DNA from: Panopea generosa
Lineage: Eukaryota; Mollusca; Bivalvia; Adapedonta; Hiatellidae
Reading direction: 5' to 3'
NCBI GenBank assembly: GCA_029582155.1
Contig: CM055901.1
Location: 54,121,625-54,185,624 of the forward strand
DNA length: 64,000 nucleotides
Shown: positions 13,069 through 28,000 of the stretch, one piece after another
Layout: the number at the start of each line of letters is the position of its first letter
How positions within the stretch are numbered: the stretch's first letter is position 1
Translations under genes and position numbers: made by a program
The notes under the pieces: generated by a model
Databases searched by the model: none
What the model saw: the letters and a program-made list of their open reading frames with translations, nothing else
What the model was told of the DNA's origin: nothing

Positions 13069-13404
13069 TTCTAATATGCAAAACATATTTAAGTGTGTTT
13101 ACTAATAGATAAAAAAATTAATGCTACAACAGTACCTTTTTTAGAAACTATCCGTTTGATACATAGATGCAGACACCAACATTGCACGGTTGACTAAAGC
13201 TTTGGGTTTGTAATTAAATAAAAACTTGGGAGATTAAAAGCCATTAAATCAAAGAAAGCAAAATGTATTTTGAAATAGAAATTAAAACGTGATCCTATTT
13301 CAAACAGCATTTTTCACATTGATATTACTTTTTTTAATCACACTACAAAGCATATCCAATAAAATATATTTCTTTCACACAATAAAATAGTTAAACTCTT
13401 CTAT

Positions 13405-13530
13405 TCACTTCATCTCTTTTGATCGGTTGACCACCAGTTCCTCACCAGGGGCATCATGGAATTCCTCCTTTTCATCATCTTCTTCATCAGCCTCAGAATT
13501 CTCCGCCTCAGGTTTAACAATTCCAGTAAC
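13405..13530 (-). CDS. Tudor gene last coding exon
   Basis: The acceptor is TTTTAAACAAG, phase 0, following Leu-Lys of the previous exon. It encodes [20 protein letters not shown], then a short tail ending VVNRSKEMK and TGA at 13405-13407. The acidic composition continues that of the tail. It was found by splice phase rather than as a long open frame. Confidence 0.78.
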   Translation of the reverse strand, partial: VTGIVKPEAENSEADEEDDEKEEFHDAPGEELVVNRSKEMK

Positions 13531-16500
13531 CTTGTTTAAAAAAAAAACAAACAGCTTTGACTTTATCATTTTTTTAAGTGAATATTATATCTAATAAATA
13601 TAGGAACACAATGGGAGGAATACATTAACAGTAACATTCACATCAAACCACACTAGTGACCTAATTGAGAATGGAGATGTTGGGCTACTGGTATCAAAAC
13701 ATCAAAGGAATCATGTGACTAGTGTATCAATGAAAGAATGAATAGGGTTTAACAGCATACCAACACATTAAAGGTTATTTGATGCCAACAGGAAAGAAGA
13801 TTCCAGGTTCACTCTACGTGTGAAAAACACAACAAATTAACAAACAGATAAAAAAAACACATCAACAAATGAATATGCAGAATGAACCTAGAACCTTGAT
13901 ACCTACAGAGTTTCAGTAAATTCTATCGGATTACTCAAATTGTCGCTTCTTACGACATGCATGAGCCACAGTGATCCTACTCTTGTCATCACTCATATGG
14001 CTCCCTGGAACCACACATAGGTTGGTAATTTAACCACAACAATGAACAAGACTAAAAATGATAAAATGAACATGACACCCATTCGGAGGATTCCTACCCC
14101 TCTGCAGAGATCGACAATGATTCTATTCTTAGTCGAACCACACAGGCTTAGTGTATCAAGTCTTGCTGTGAGTGGGCAAGTATTTGTCAAGGTCACTGCC
14201 TATTAAAGACATTCACTATTTGCCAGTTTTATTTATATAGTACATACTGGTGTAAATATTATGCATACAATGAAAAACTGCGATCTTTTGTTTTTTTTAC
14301 CAGATAATTTTTTTTTTTTTAAATGGGGATTTTATGCCATTTTCAACACATTTAAGTTTATATATTATGGCATATCCAGTTTTACAGGTGGAGTACCACA
14401 GACTGAGTAGAATCCTAACACAAGTAACCTGAAACTTTCTCACATAAAGTTATTGGAGCGAGCAGGACTTGAACCTACGACCTTAGCGGTGGGAGGTAAG
14501 CGTTCTTGAGACAGCGCCTTAGACCACGAAGGACCCCCTTTACCAGATAAGATGATCTTGGCAATAAGGGGTAGCATCAACCATCCTCGGCAAATGTACA
14601 TACATTATAGGTTAATACGTATTGATTTACTGTTTTTGAATACTAGTAGTATCATTGATACAATACAAATCCACCTTAAGATATCAAAATGAGCACTACC
14701 TACCTTACAAATATTAAACAATTATTAATGACCCCATACAAAATCAGTACTGTGTCCTTAATTTTGAATTACTGATTATTTATAAACTACAATAGCCAGG
14801 CTACCTTTAAATCATCTGTCTTTTCTTTACTATCATCACTAGCATTTTTATCTCTGTCAACTTCTCCCTTATTAACAGTCTGTGGTTCATCTGCACAATT
14901 TTGATCTCTGTCAACTTCTCCCTTATTTACAGTCTGTGGTTCATCTGCACAATTTTGATCTCTGTCAACTTCTCCCTTACTTATAGTCTGTGGTTCATCG
15001 ACACCATTTTGATTTTCATCAATTTCTCCCTCACTGACAGTCTGTGCACTTGCTGCAGATAATGTGACAAGAGACATATATATGAATTAACAGAGCAAAA
15101 TATTTTTATACAATTTAAACAATTCTTGACAACACGCACAGAATCATTTGTTTTCAGTGGAAATTTCGTTTTCAACTACCGGTACATATTTTTTAACCTG
15201 GCCTGGTTACCTTGGCCGATAGCATGTCAAACTATCAACCAGGGCTAGAAATTAACTTTTTTGTGCACTGGCAATTTTGGCCAGTGCCTAAAATTTTAAC
15301 TGGCCAAATTTGAAACCAACTAGCCAAACCAATTTTCGAAGAAACTTGTAGTCCTAAATGTCTAAATAAACCCAAAATTAATTGTTTCAAAGCCTACATG
15401 TTATTTAATATGCATTATTAGCTTTTTTTTATTTATAGACAATGGTATCAATGTTATTATATATGTTAAGGTACAATTCAAAGCAGTAATTTACAAAACA
15501 AAATATTTAAAAAAATAAAATTGTCTTTGTCATTTATTATACTACCATAAATAAATGCATACAATGATATATCATTAATAAACACTTTTAACTAAACCAA
15601 AATATGAATCATGGATTCAACAATAACAAGAGTTTAATTAATACGGATGATCTGTCGATCGCGGTGGTTTCTACAACTGACACACCATTTTGTCATTGTC
15701 AAGTTTATAGCCCTGTGTGATATTGAGCTGTCGCTCCCATTTCATTACAGTATTAACGGAAGGATTATTTCTCTTTTTTCTTGTTGGGACTCACTTTCAT
15801 TCGTCGGTTCAATGGAGAAAAATATGTTATTTTATCAGCCACTTTAACAGTTGATAAAATATGTAAACAATAAATTTGACGGGTTTCAACTTTACTTTTA
15901 TTTTATAGAGTGAGTGCGCGATCGATCAAACTAGACGCAGTCTACTCATTATGTTGTTGACGGGTGTGAACTTTACTTCCTTTTTGCAGAATGAACTTGA
16001 GATCAAAAATAATTGGACGCAGTCTACACATATAAAAATATTTAATACATGTCATTGACAATCTTGCTGCTAGTGGGTAATTTGGCGCGAGAAGCAAAAG
16101 AAATTTGGTAAAATTGACAAGAACTCATTATTTTTACCAGGATAATACTTGTTTATTTTCAAAAATCAATAAAATGGATGCGATAAGTAATTTTCTCAAC
16201 TTGAAATCCACTCGCAAAAAAATGCCAGCTTACGTAATTTCAACTTGCATTTTCAAAATACAGCTCGCATTCTGCGAGTGGCGAGTGCTTAAATTCGAGC
16301 CCTGTCAACCCAGGGTAGTGAATTCTAATTCCCACTTAAAAATACAACAGTATGACAATTCCCAATATTTCTGAGTAGCAGGCTTGAAAACAAGGCTTGA
16401 ATATAACTGTCGAAACTTGAATGATGTAATTGTATTTAGTGGAGATATGTAGTCATGGGAAACGTTCCAATGAGCACTCTGAAAAGAAACTTAAATTTAT

Positions 16501-19500
16501 GAAGTTTAGTCACCATAACACAAGTAGTTTGTTTAGAAACAGAAAATGCTGAGCTAAACAACTGACAAAGAGACAAGGAATGTCAAGATGGCTGATCTGG
16601 GTATTAATTATCCTTGGCGAATTGCATCAACCTGGCCGAGTTATTGGTTAGTTTATTCCTAGATTAAGCAACATTTTGATGTCCCTGTATATTGAATTTA
16701 ATGGCACAGAAGTTATTTTTTTGTCATATATTGTGTTTGTCATTCCGTTTATAACAATGCATCCAAAATGACAAACATCCAGTCAAATTAAAGGAAAATA
16801 TTCATAAAATGAGTTTAAAACTCCTGTAATCTGTTGCCTTGTAAGACTGAAAGCGGATCACTCTCTGAATTAATGTATCTTAACGTCAGATAAACTAGCA
16901 TGCAAAAACAACAAAATCTAGTTAAACCTTAGAAGCATTAAGGGCACAAAACAAACATGAAAGCAGCTAAAAATGTAAATAAATAAGTTATATCTAAACA
17001 TGGGAATATTGTCTGGGATGCAGTTCCAGTAGATTTTTCAAGAAATGAAGTAGTATTTGATTACAGTTTTAACAGTAAGTAACCAAAACAAAATGGAATA
17101 TTGAGTGTTTAATAATGTAACATCATTTAATCAAACGTCATAGAAATGAATGTACACCATGTACCCAATCACTTATTTTTTTTCCTCAAACATGCATCCC
17201 AGACAAGGGAAGTAACTGCAGCAACATAACATAAGAACAATAATTGATGAACATTTCATGCTTTAGTATCCTTAACAATATAATTTAACAAAATTAAATT
17301 CCAAACAGCTTTAATAATCCTATTCAACTTTAGCACAAAATGCACAAGTGTATTCTGCATACTGCAAAGGTCCTGCAAAAACTTTTGAAAATGCAACAAA
17401 TAGAGTTGAACAAAATATAATGTAATAACATGTATCTAAATAAACAAAGAACATTCAACGCAAAAGCCATGCTAGTTAGCCAGTGGAACAGTTCAACTCA
17501 TGCTGCACCTCACCTATAATTGTTTCCTCAGGAGCTGGTGCATCATCAGCATTACCTTCATGCACAGTGTCCTGAGGTTTCCCATTTGTGGCCAAACAAT
17601 TATCCCCATGTATCTGATCTTTCTCATTCTGATTATTATCAATCATTTCCTCTCTTTCAATCACTTTTCCATTATTCTTGTCCCTGACCAAATATGTATC
17701 TGAATTTGTCTGATCTTCCATATCTGATACAACTTTCATACATTCAGTTTCATCAATACTTTCCTCTTCAAACTTGCATTTTTCTATTACCTGTGTACAA
17801 AGTTCCTCAACCAATTCTTTAATTTCAGTGAGCATTGGGACATCTGATTGGTTCATTTCTGTAATTGCATCAGGTAAATCTGCTGGATCCACACTACTGT
17901 CATTCATTACATCATCAACATTATTATGGTTTATGTCATCTTCAAGCTTTATACTCATATCTTCATCTGTTGCATTGTTGTTACTGTTATTGGCATGATG
18001 ATCTTTAGGCCTTACCAATGACATAAACTTCCCAAAGAAAGATTGGCTCTGCTTAGATTTATAATCTATATTATCATGTTCATCATCTCTTTCCATTTGT
18101 TGCAAAGCATTGTCACCTGCAGTATCAATAACAAAAGGTTGCTTGAGATATTCATAATCAATATCAGTTCCAGTTTCATTTACTTTTCTACCATGAGTAA
18201 CTGTGGTTATGCTATCTTTAAACTGATTAAAATTGGATGAGCTTTCCTCTGTTAACAATACATCTCTGTAGGATTTGATCTTCACTTTCATCTCCTTTAA
18301 CTTGTTCTCATACTCAAATTCTGCTTCCTTCAACTCAAGTTCATTCTCTAATTCTGCTTCTTTCAACTTATTCGCATCCTCTAATTCTGCTTCATTCGAC
18401 TCAAGTTCATCCTCTAATTCTGCTGCCTTCAACTTATTCTGATACTCCAATTCTGCTTCCTTCATATCAAATTCATCCACTAATTTAACTTTATTCATAT
18501 CATGTTCCGCACTTCCATCAAATGCCTTCAACTCTTCCATATCATTTGGAGTAATCTCTATAGTGTGAGAAACTTTACGTGGATTGTCTTTCTCCAGAGC
18601 TTCATCAAAAACATTTTGGGGATCATGATGTTGGCAGTTGGCACAAACAAAGTATGAGAAGTCGGATTCGCAGTCAGTGGTATCAAGACCTGATGAACAC
18701 TCTAGTTTACACTCTGCACATGCAACCATACTGTCAGTTTGACTTGTATCTAACATACTTGCAAATGTGCTATCTGATATGCTTGTAAGAGTACTTGGAT
18801 AAGTTGTATCTGATACACTTGGAAATGTATGGTCAGAGACACTTGGGAGAGTCATAGTTTTAACAAAAGTAAATATTTTATTTTCGCCTTCACCATTATT
18901 ATCTTTATAATTTGTTTGTTCAAAACTTTGTAATTCTACTTTTTCTTCATTTGTCATTTTATCTGTTTCAAATTCTCTCTTTAACAAATCACCTAATTCA
19001 TTTCTTGCAGCAAAATTTTCCTTAACTTCAACTTTATTTTCCATCTTTTTTCCATTTGTATCAATCTTAGCCTTCTTTATGACAGCATCCTCTTCAATGT
19101 CATGTTTTCTCTTCTCTGCATTGAAACTTGTATCACAGACAAAATTGGTTTCTGTCTCACTTCCATTATCCGACAATCCAGTAGTGCTGTAATCTGCAAG
19201 TCCAGTTGTATCATAATCTGTCAAACCAGTGGTGTCTATTTCCCCCGTATCGGTGGTATCAACACCTCTCAGATCAGTTGTGTCCAACTCACTAGTTGTA
19301 TACCCAGTTGGGCTGTATTTCTTCTGTCTGTGCAGGAGGTAACTTTCATCTAGATCACTTTCCTCTGTACTTCTGGGGTCCACATCTGTTGTTGAGTATT
19401 TACTCTCATGCAGATCTGATGTTTCGAGTTCAGAACTTTCATCTTCTTCAGTTGATTTATCATAAGCAGAAATGCTTGTTTTAGGTTGTTCATCATCAGA

Positions 19501-22060
19501 AGTATCTAGTTCTGCATCAGTGGAGCTACTTCCTTCCTTTCTCTTTGACTTCTCTACAGATGGACTCAACTCACTTCCATCCTCATCAAGCTCTTTATGT
19601 CTCAGTTCGTCTTCACTTAAATCATCCAGACCTTCACAGATATTTATCAGGTCTTCTTTATCAAGTTGTAAGTTTACAGTTTCTGACACACATTCTGTTA
19701 GTGTCAAAGAAATGGAGGAAATAATTTAAAATATAGTATAACAAATATAACACATACACACAGATGGACACACACACAAAGCATACAACTGGAAACTTGA
19801 TTTTTTTTTGTTTCAAATTTAGATTTAGATTTTTTAATCATACTTTAAATTCATTAGCACACATTAATTATTTAAAAACACATGGAAACTTTGATGAATG
19901 CACAAGCAAGCAGGTAAAATTTATTTGTTCCTCTAGCAGTTTTAAACAGAAGAAATCTCAAGTTTCCAACACATAACAACTAAAATTGAGAACAAAAATG
20001 AAAGCATTTCATATATAGCTTGCAGAGAGAACACACATGTAGGAAAAACTAAAAATATATAACCTAATACAAGAGAAGCAGTGAACATATCTTCTCTGAG
20101 ATAAGCACAACACACACTAGCAGGTTAATTCATACTAAAACGGGACAAGCAGTTATTTTCAATTTAAATGATCCACATTAACATTTAGTTTTATTTTATG
20201 CTTATTGTAATTATTTGGTGTATTCTCTGCTTGATGACTACACATCATCAGATTACTTCTATATTAAGAAAATATTCTTAAATTGCATGTTGTATCAGTC
20301 TTACAAATTTGACAAATTCAGCTTACTGAAAAAAATATAACTTTTACCTCCTGAAACCTTAAAATTCTACATTTGCAAGAATACATTGTGAAACAGACAA
20401 ATTATATATGCACATACAAGCCATACAACACACATATACAAGACTATCAGTAAGGCTGCTAAGAGAGATACATTTACAACCAAGTAACATCCATTCATTT
20501 CTATGTAAAAAGATCTACAGAACAAATAAAACTCATTTAATGATTTCTGAAATTTTTACACTTTTTTTGCAAACAAATAGAGACATAAATCTGAAATGAC
20601 ACGATCATGTCCAACTTCATGAAATATGTGATTCAACAAGTACTTGATGGTTTATTCATGTCAGGGTTGGAAAATTCAACTTGTCCACTGGCTATGACGA
20701 GTGAACATTTGGTCAGAACCAGTAAGGTTTAAGAAACTGACCTTAATATTTCTTTGATTTTAAGCATTCAATTAAAAGTGTTTGAAAGGGAAGGATGAGT
20801 AGCTTTTATCAGAAATTTCAAGCCCTGCATGTTTTGTACATAAAAACTTTGCAACACTATGTACAACATCACAACACTATGTACAGCATCACAACATTAT
20901 GTATAACTTTACAATTAGTGATGGGACATTGGTATGAAATCTGCAACCAGTTATCGGTTGGAATCGGTTAGTAAACCAATACATCGAGTGATTAATGATT
21001 TGGCTTTTTACCTATTCAGATTCAGATTGTTCTTGGTCGGAGGAAGGTTTTCAGAAACCTGATGACCTTCCACACTCCGATTCAGTCTTAGAACTAGGGT
21101 GGCTGTATAGCGCTGCCTCGTCGTTATTTTTGTCCCCCGTTTTGTATATTAGAGTTACTTCCCTATGCTCATTTAATTCGTACTCGCAGCTTTTGGTACT
21201 TACATTTCATACTTCAAACATTGTACTAATTATTGATTGTGAGAAAATGGTATCGATAATCGACCCATCACTAAATACAGCATTTCACATTACAACACTA
21301 CATTACAGTATTACTATTGTGATAGACTACTGCGTTACAGTGTACATTACAACAAAATATTGCAGTTGTGATTTACTACTGTGTTACAGCGTAGTTATTG
21401 CTTCAGTGATATACTACTCAGTACCACAATGTTGTTGTGAAATAAACAGGTTGAATTATTACAATGGTATTAGAATTTACATTTGCCAAGATGTCAGTAC
21501 TTCAATAATTGATAAATAGAAAGTATTCCCTCTAAACCAAGCCTACAACAAAAGCCCTATCACAATCAATGTTAATAAAAAGCCTAAAGACAACATGAAG
21601 TCTAAATACAAGCAACTGAAACAAATGCTCCTCAAGGTATATATGAGTGCTATTGTTAATTGACACGACACATGATCGACTATCACTCGCCCAACGGCCA
21701 TGCTTTGTGTGTGGAATAAAATTCAATGTAATACAATGTAGTGTTTACTTGGAGATGGTATGTTTGTCTTAATAAAATGTCAGCATAGCAACCAATATCG
21801 ATCGCTGATTGGCTTATCGATTTATCTGATTGACAGTCCGAGTCAAGCTAGTTGGAGTTATAATTATATTTGTTGCAATACCATTTGTTAAACAAGTCTT
21901 ACAATACATTTACATTGTAGTCTTCTATGTGTTTCGCCTTCCATGAAAATAGATAGGTAAGCAAGGGACTAGAGATACAAAAAGCCAAGTACATGTACTT
22001 TCAATTATATCATTGACTATCCGTATAGAATTTTATATACATGACCTTATTGTTCTTAAA

Positions 22061-22091
<31 letters not shown>

Positions 22092-25000
22092 CAGAGAAAG
22101 AGAGAGAGAAACAGGACTAACCTTCTCCATCCAGGGTGTTTACATATGTATCTGTGGTATTCTCTGCTTCGCATGAGGTGTCTTCTTCAGGTTCATTATC
22201 CTTTTCTGTAATGCCAGTTGTGTCACCTTCAGTAAAACTGGTGGTATCACCATCAGTAAAACCGGTGGTATCTCCATCAGTAAAACCGGTGGTATCTCCA
22301 TCAGTAAAACCAGTGGTATCTCCTTCTGTGAAACCAGTCATATCTCCACCCGTAAAACCGGTGGTATCACCATCCGTAAAACCGGTGGTATCTCCATCTG
22401 TAAAACCGGTGGTATCTACATCAGTAAAACCGGTGGTATCTCCATCCGTAAAACCAGTGGTATCTCCTTCTGTGAATCCAGTTGTGTCTCCTGTAAAACC
22501 GGTGGTATCAGCAGCTGATGTATCCAAATCAAATGAGGTTTCACCTTTTAATAAAAAATTGAGTAGGTTCAGCTTTTAAATACAAGATTGACTGTAGCTA
22601 ACCAAATAATTCAAATCTGGTTGGTGTAATTAATTTATTTTCTTGCCTACAAGACAGTAATACCCTGGCCATGAGAAAGGGAGATAATCTAACCCAAACA
22701 GGCCTCACTCACACGTCATAAATATATGTTCGCACCATACTCTTTACATATACCTTAATCGGTTGGGATTTCATTTAAAATTCACAAAAAATCATAGTTT
22801 AATAGATTCACTTCATAAACAAGACAGTTTGTTCCCCTCGTTTTGATAAACCATCTAAACACTGTTTATAGCTGCATTATTAATGACACAATCTTATACA
22901 GCTATGTCATTCTTATATGTACCTACATACTTTGTGAAATCTATGACATGGGTAACATGTACACATTATTACAAACAACTATTACAAACAATAGTACAAA
23001 CGTTTTATGGGTTAACATCTCAATCATTATTCATTAACAGAAGTAAATATTTCACATTGTCTTTTTATTTATAAGGTTAACTAATAGAATGTGAAAAATT
23101 TTTTTAATGGGGTTTAGCTCCATTTTCAACACATTTCAGGTTATATCCAGTTTTACTGGTGGAGGGAAGACCTCACACTGAATCCTTATAAGAAGAACCA
23201 CCATCCCTCAGCAAGTAACTGGAAACTTTCTTACATAAAGTTTTTGAAGCGAGCGGGACTCAAACCTACGACCTTAGAGGTGCAAGGTAAGTGATCTTGA
23301 GACAACGCCTTAGACCATTCTGCCACGGAGTGTAAAGAAAGATCAAGGCTTATATGAATTTCTCATTTGTCCATTTCCTAGTTAGCACCAGCACCATCAG
23401 GTCATGCCTGTAATCAAACATGCAACCTCTGGCATGAGCTGTCAACAATCTATTTCACTACCATGCTGCTTCAAGTGATTAAAATTAATTGATAACAGAA
23501 GTAAATTGAGTACAATTTAATAAATATAGGTAAATGCCTCAAGAATACTAAAAAAGACAAATTTCCAGCTACAAACCTAATGAATCTTGTCTGCATAGGG
23601 ACATTTCATGAAATGACATCTCTGAAATAAAGATGTGAATATCTATATATATATATTAATTATATATGTTGTTTTTATAATGGCATTTATTTATAGTTTG
23701 ATATTTCTGCAAAAAAAGAAAAACTATTTAATCTCCTCTTACTTGGCAATGAGATTAAATGATCATCCATGCATATCATGTGACATTGTTTTTTTACATA
23801 AACTGTATGTTTTATACTCGCAAAGTAATATTAATTGCAGAGACTGTTCTTTTTTGCTTGGTTATCAACAAGGCATTTATATAATTATTTGCCACTTCGC
23901 TGTTTCTACTACCTCAATATGGACCATCCAGCAAGTAACTGACAACTTAGTTACACTAAGTGACCACTTCACTGTTTCACCATTCCCTCTACCCAGTAAC
24001 ATACCTGCAGTGTCTGCCAACATGGATATACCCGTGAGCCTAACACATGGCCACACCATTCCCTCTACCCAGTAACATACCTGCAGTGTTTGCCAACATG
24101 GACATCTTCACCTGTGAGCCTAACACATGGCCACACCATTCCCTCTACCCAGTAACATACCTGCAGTGTCTGCCAACATGGATATACCCGTGAGCCTAAC
24201 ACATGGCCACACCATTCCCTCTACCCAGTAACATACCTGCAGTGTTTGCCAATATGGACATCTCCACCTGTGAGCCTAACACATGGCCACACCATTCCCT
24301 CTACTCAGTAACATACCTGCAGTGTCTGCCAACATGGACATCTCCACCTGTCAGCCTAACACATGGCCACACCATTCCCTCTACCCAGTAGCATACCTGC
24401 AGTGTCTGCCAACATGGACATCTCCACCTGTGAGCCTAACACATGGCCACACCATTCCCTCTACCCAGTAGCATACTTGCAGTGTCTGCCAATATGGACA
24501 TCTCCACCTGTGAGCCTAACACATGGCCACACCATTCCCTCTACCCAGTAGCATACCTGCAGTGTCTGCCAACATGGACATCTCCACTTGTGAGCCTAAC
24601 ACATGGCCACACCATTCCCTCTACCCAGTAGCATACCTGCAGTGTCTGCCAACATGGACATCTCCACCTGTGAGCCTAACACATGGCCGCACCATTCCCT
24701 CTACCCAGTAGCATACTTGCAGTGTCTGCCAATATGGACATCTCCACCTGTGAGCCTAACACATGGCCACACCATTCCCTCTACCCAGTAGCATACCTGC
24801 AGTGTCTGCCAACATGGACATCTCCACCTGTGAGCCTAACACATGGCCACACCATTCCCTCTACCCAGTAGCATACCTGCAGTGTCTGCCAACATGGACA
24901 TCTCCACCTGTGAGCCTAACACATGGCCACACCATTCCCTCTGCTCAGTAACATACCTGCAGTGTCTGCCAACATGGACATCTCCACCTGTGAGCCTAAC

Positions 25001-28000
25001 ACATGGCCACACCATTCCCTCTGCTCAGTAACATACCTGCAGTATCTGCCAACATGGACATCTCCACCTGTGAGCCTAACACTGGGACAGCCAGACCAAG
25101 TTCTACCAGGAGTCGGTTGGCTGATTTCTCCATGTCTTCTTTGCTGGACAACAGAACATGATGTATGCCTTTACTGTAGCTGTTTACGTATATCAACAGT
25201 TCTTCTAACTCTTCATTAGTTAGGTCTGGAAGAGAACAATGTATTGGAGTTGTCACTTTCTATCAAGATACCATACCTTCAAAATGTCAGATGTCATTCA
25301 AAACAAAGCTTAAACAACAAATATGCTTAAAACAAATGTTTAAACTGCCGTTTGGTATATTAACCTATTAAGATATCATTAAGGCAGTAAACATGGCTTG
25401 TAGGAAAATGCCAGTATCTTTTACCCTTTGCTGGTATATTTTTATACATCTAATTCATTTTATTTTCCTTTCGACACAGAATATCAATGTTAACAAAAAT
25501 CAATTCTTACAGATAAATGTTTAAGCACACTGGTACTTACAATGATCACGGACCATTTCATGCGCACTTTCGCTCCAGTGACTGTCTACAGGTTCAATCT
25601 CGTCAAGACAACAAATCACAGCTTGGCCTGGCTTTTCTAGCAGACTGTCGGGGATGGGAAGTAGGCTGGTCTTGGCCACAGAGTAGGAACTACCATAGTC
25701 TACCAGAAACACCTGCAACATTTAGCACAACAAGTAGCAGTACATTTAGCAGAATAATTTACTATGTGTCTTCAAAAATGTTATATAATTTTTCTCTTTA
25801 CAACCTGAGTTGTTGCTTTAATTATACATAAAATTACCAGTGATTTACTTTGTAATTAATTATGCAACAAGCTCCTTATGCTTAATATCCAAATCATTTT
25901 CTATCAAATAGATGTAAGTTTTATCCTAGTTGTGATGTTGTTTGAAAATAAAAATGGTATACAATTCCGATACACTTAATTTTCAGACTATGGAACAGAA
26001 GTTGTGAGAATGCTCAGTCATCAAAACAAGCAAGAAAATATTTGGAGAGTGTATCACCCAAAGTTGTATAATATCTATTTTTTCCAGCATATATATTTTG
26101 ATGAATTTCCAACTGCTGAGTAGCCAGGCATGAATGGGTGGTAAAGTAAACTGGATAGCATTGTAATATTGTCCCTATAAACACTTCAGTGAATTAAAAC
26201 TTGATTTTCTGTGTTGTAAGTATTTCGGTTGATAATGGAAGGCCAACAATACCCCTTTTATAACATTTAACTTCAATACAAGTTTAGCTAGCATTTGGTC
26301 TATAACTATTTTGCTCAACTGCTTTGAATGGTTAACAGCACTGGTCTATCACATTCTGTATCTAATAATAAGTTGAAATATAGTACCCAGCTTGAGTAGA
26401 ATCACCATCTATCAACAAGTAAATGGCAAACTGTCTCATCTGAATTCTTTCAGCAAACTGGGATTAATCCCTATTAAAGCAGTGAGGAAAATCAATTTTA
26501 CTCATCTTAAGGACTTTGATTACTTGTATGTATAAATAACAATAAAAATAAATACCTGATATATCTTCTCTACATCTTCTGCTTCAGATTTGGATTCTGC
26601 AACGAAACGGAGATTTGCCCTATACCAGAGGTTATCATCTACACACTTGGCCAGACATGGTCCTGACTTAAGATTGTCGTCCAGCCCTTCTCCACCGATT
26701 TTATCAGCCACCAATGCTTCTATTGCTTCTGAAATTTCCTCAACAAATGTAACACCTGCTTTTGTGTGGACAACCAGTCTATCTAAATTATCACAGTCAA
26801 CCAGTAAACATTCAAAGTCCATGTCACAGTCTAATTGCACATTTTTGAAAGCACCAAAATCGTCCAAGATTGCACACAACTCACTCTTGCTCTCATCCAG
26901 AGTTTGATCAGCCATTTCTTCCATTTTGGCCAAACCTCTTTCTACAAGAGATTCAGCTAGACACTTCCTATCTATAGTCAATTCAACAAAAACAACACCC
27001 TCTTCTTCACTGACAACATTAACTTTGGCTGATGCAGGTAGTTGTGTATTACTGTCATTGCTTAATTCTAGCACAATATCTTTAAAAGCATTAGATGTTT
27101 CCGTACTCCACTCGTACTGCTCTGAATCAGCTGGAAGAACACCTGCCAGGGAACAAGTAAAAGCTAACTGTGGATATTGTTCAAACTCTGGTTTTAATGC
27201 AAATAGCTGATCATTGGGCACCGATATTTTCTCACCAATGTCTACCAGTTTGACTAGAGTAGAAACACTGGATTCAGTATTTATAACAGTTGCTCTGTAG
27301 TACTCGTTTTCCTCCTTCTGAACAACACATCTGTCACCTGGAAAATAACAATAATACAGTTTTATTAATGATTTCAATAAATTAGTTGCGGTAAATATTT
27401 AATAAGGTCTACCAAAACAGGACTGTTGTCCATCTAACATATCTAAAAGAAAATCTAATTATTCATGTTGAAACTTAACTGTTAAAGAACGATCAATAAC
27501 AGACAAGCTGCACTAATACATATTACATCATGTCAAATTCACTTTTAACAATATCAAGTTCTAATTCATGCATTAATTTGGTAAATTATACAAGTTTCCA
27601 ATATTTATAAACTACTAACAGTATTACACACAAACTAAAATTTGTTTAACAGGGAAATTCTATATCTGCCCCTCGTACAGTTTTGCCTGACATGGTATTC
27701 TCAGTCTGTGACATGTCCGTCTATCATTGCCCTGGAATCCCAGTCTGGCCGTAGTCTCTGTGGCACTTGATATACAACATTGCATCTCAACATCATTCAT
27801 CTCTCACTGCTTATTCAAGTGAGAAAGTAATCAGATACTTGTAGAGATGGGTATGCTCGAGTGCTGGTTAACTTTCCAGGATCCCAGGATATAGGTTAAC
27901 TGATCGCCTGTTAGCTCTCAATGGCATAACATTAAGCTAAATATTCAAACAAACAAATAAACATACAGTTGTGAGAATTATCTTAAATGTTTTATTGTTA

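Noticed and set aside
17476-17513. Stop at 17476 as the end of the Tudor protein
   Set aside because: A GTGAGG donor lies at 17513, and the phase joins exactly to 15052, which has the same acidic repeat style. Retention of this intron would still give a shorter isoform.
20995-21519. 174-residue plus-strand frame
   Set aside because: It spans a small transposon and a run of imperfect TTACAGTGTAC-type repeats; its composition is not protein-like and there is no homology I recognise.
22136-22579. Plus-strand frame of PVVSPSVK repeats
   Set aside because: It is antisense to the octapeptide exon, whose minus-strand splice sites and phases fit the Tudor gene.
24052-25031. Series of overlapping 62-residue plus-strand frames
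   Set aside because: They repeat every 80 bp and arise from the tandem array; the real coding strand is minus and only the end unit is exon.
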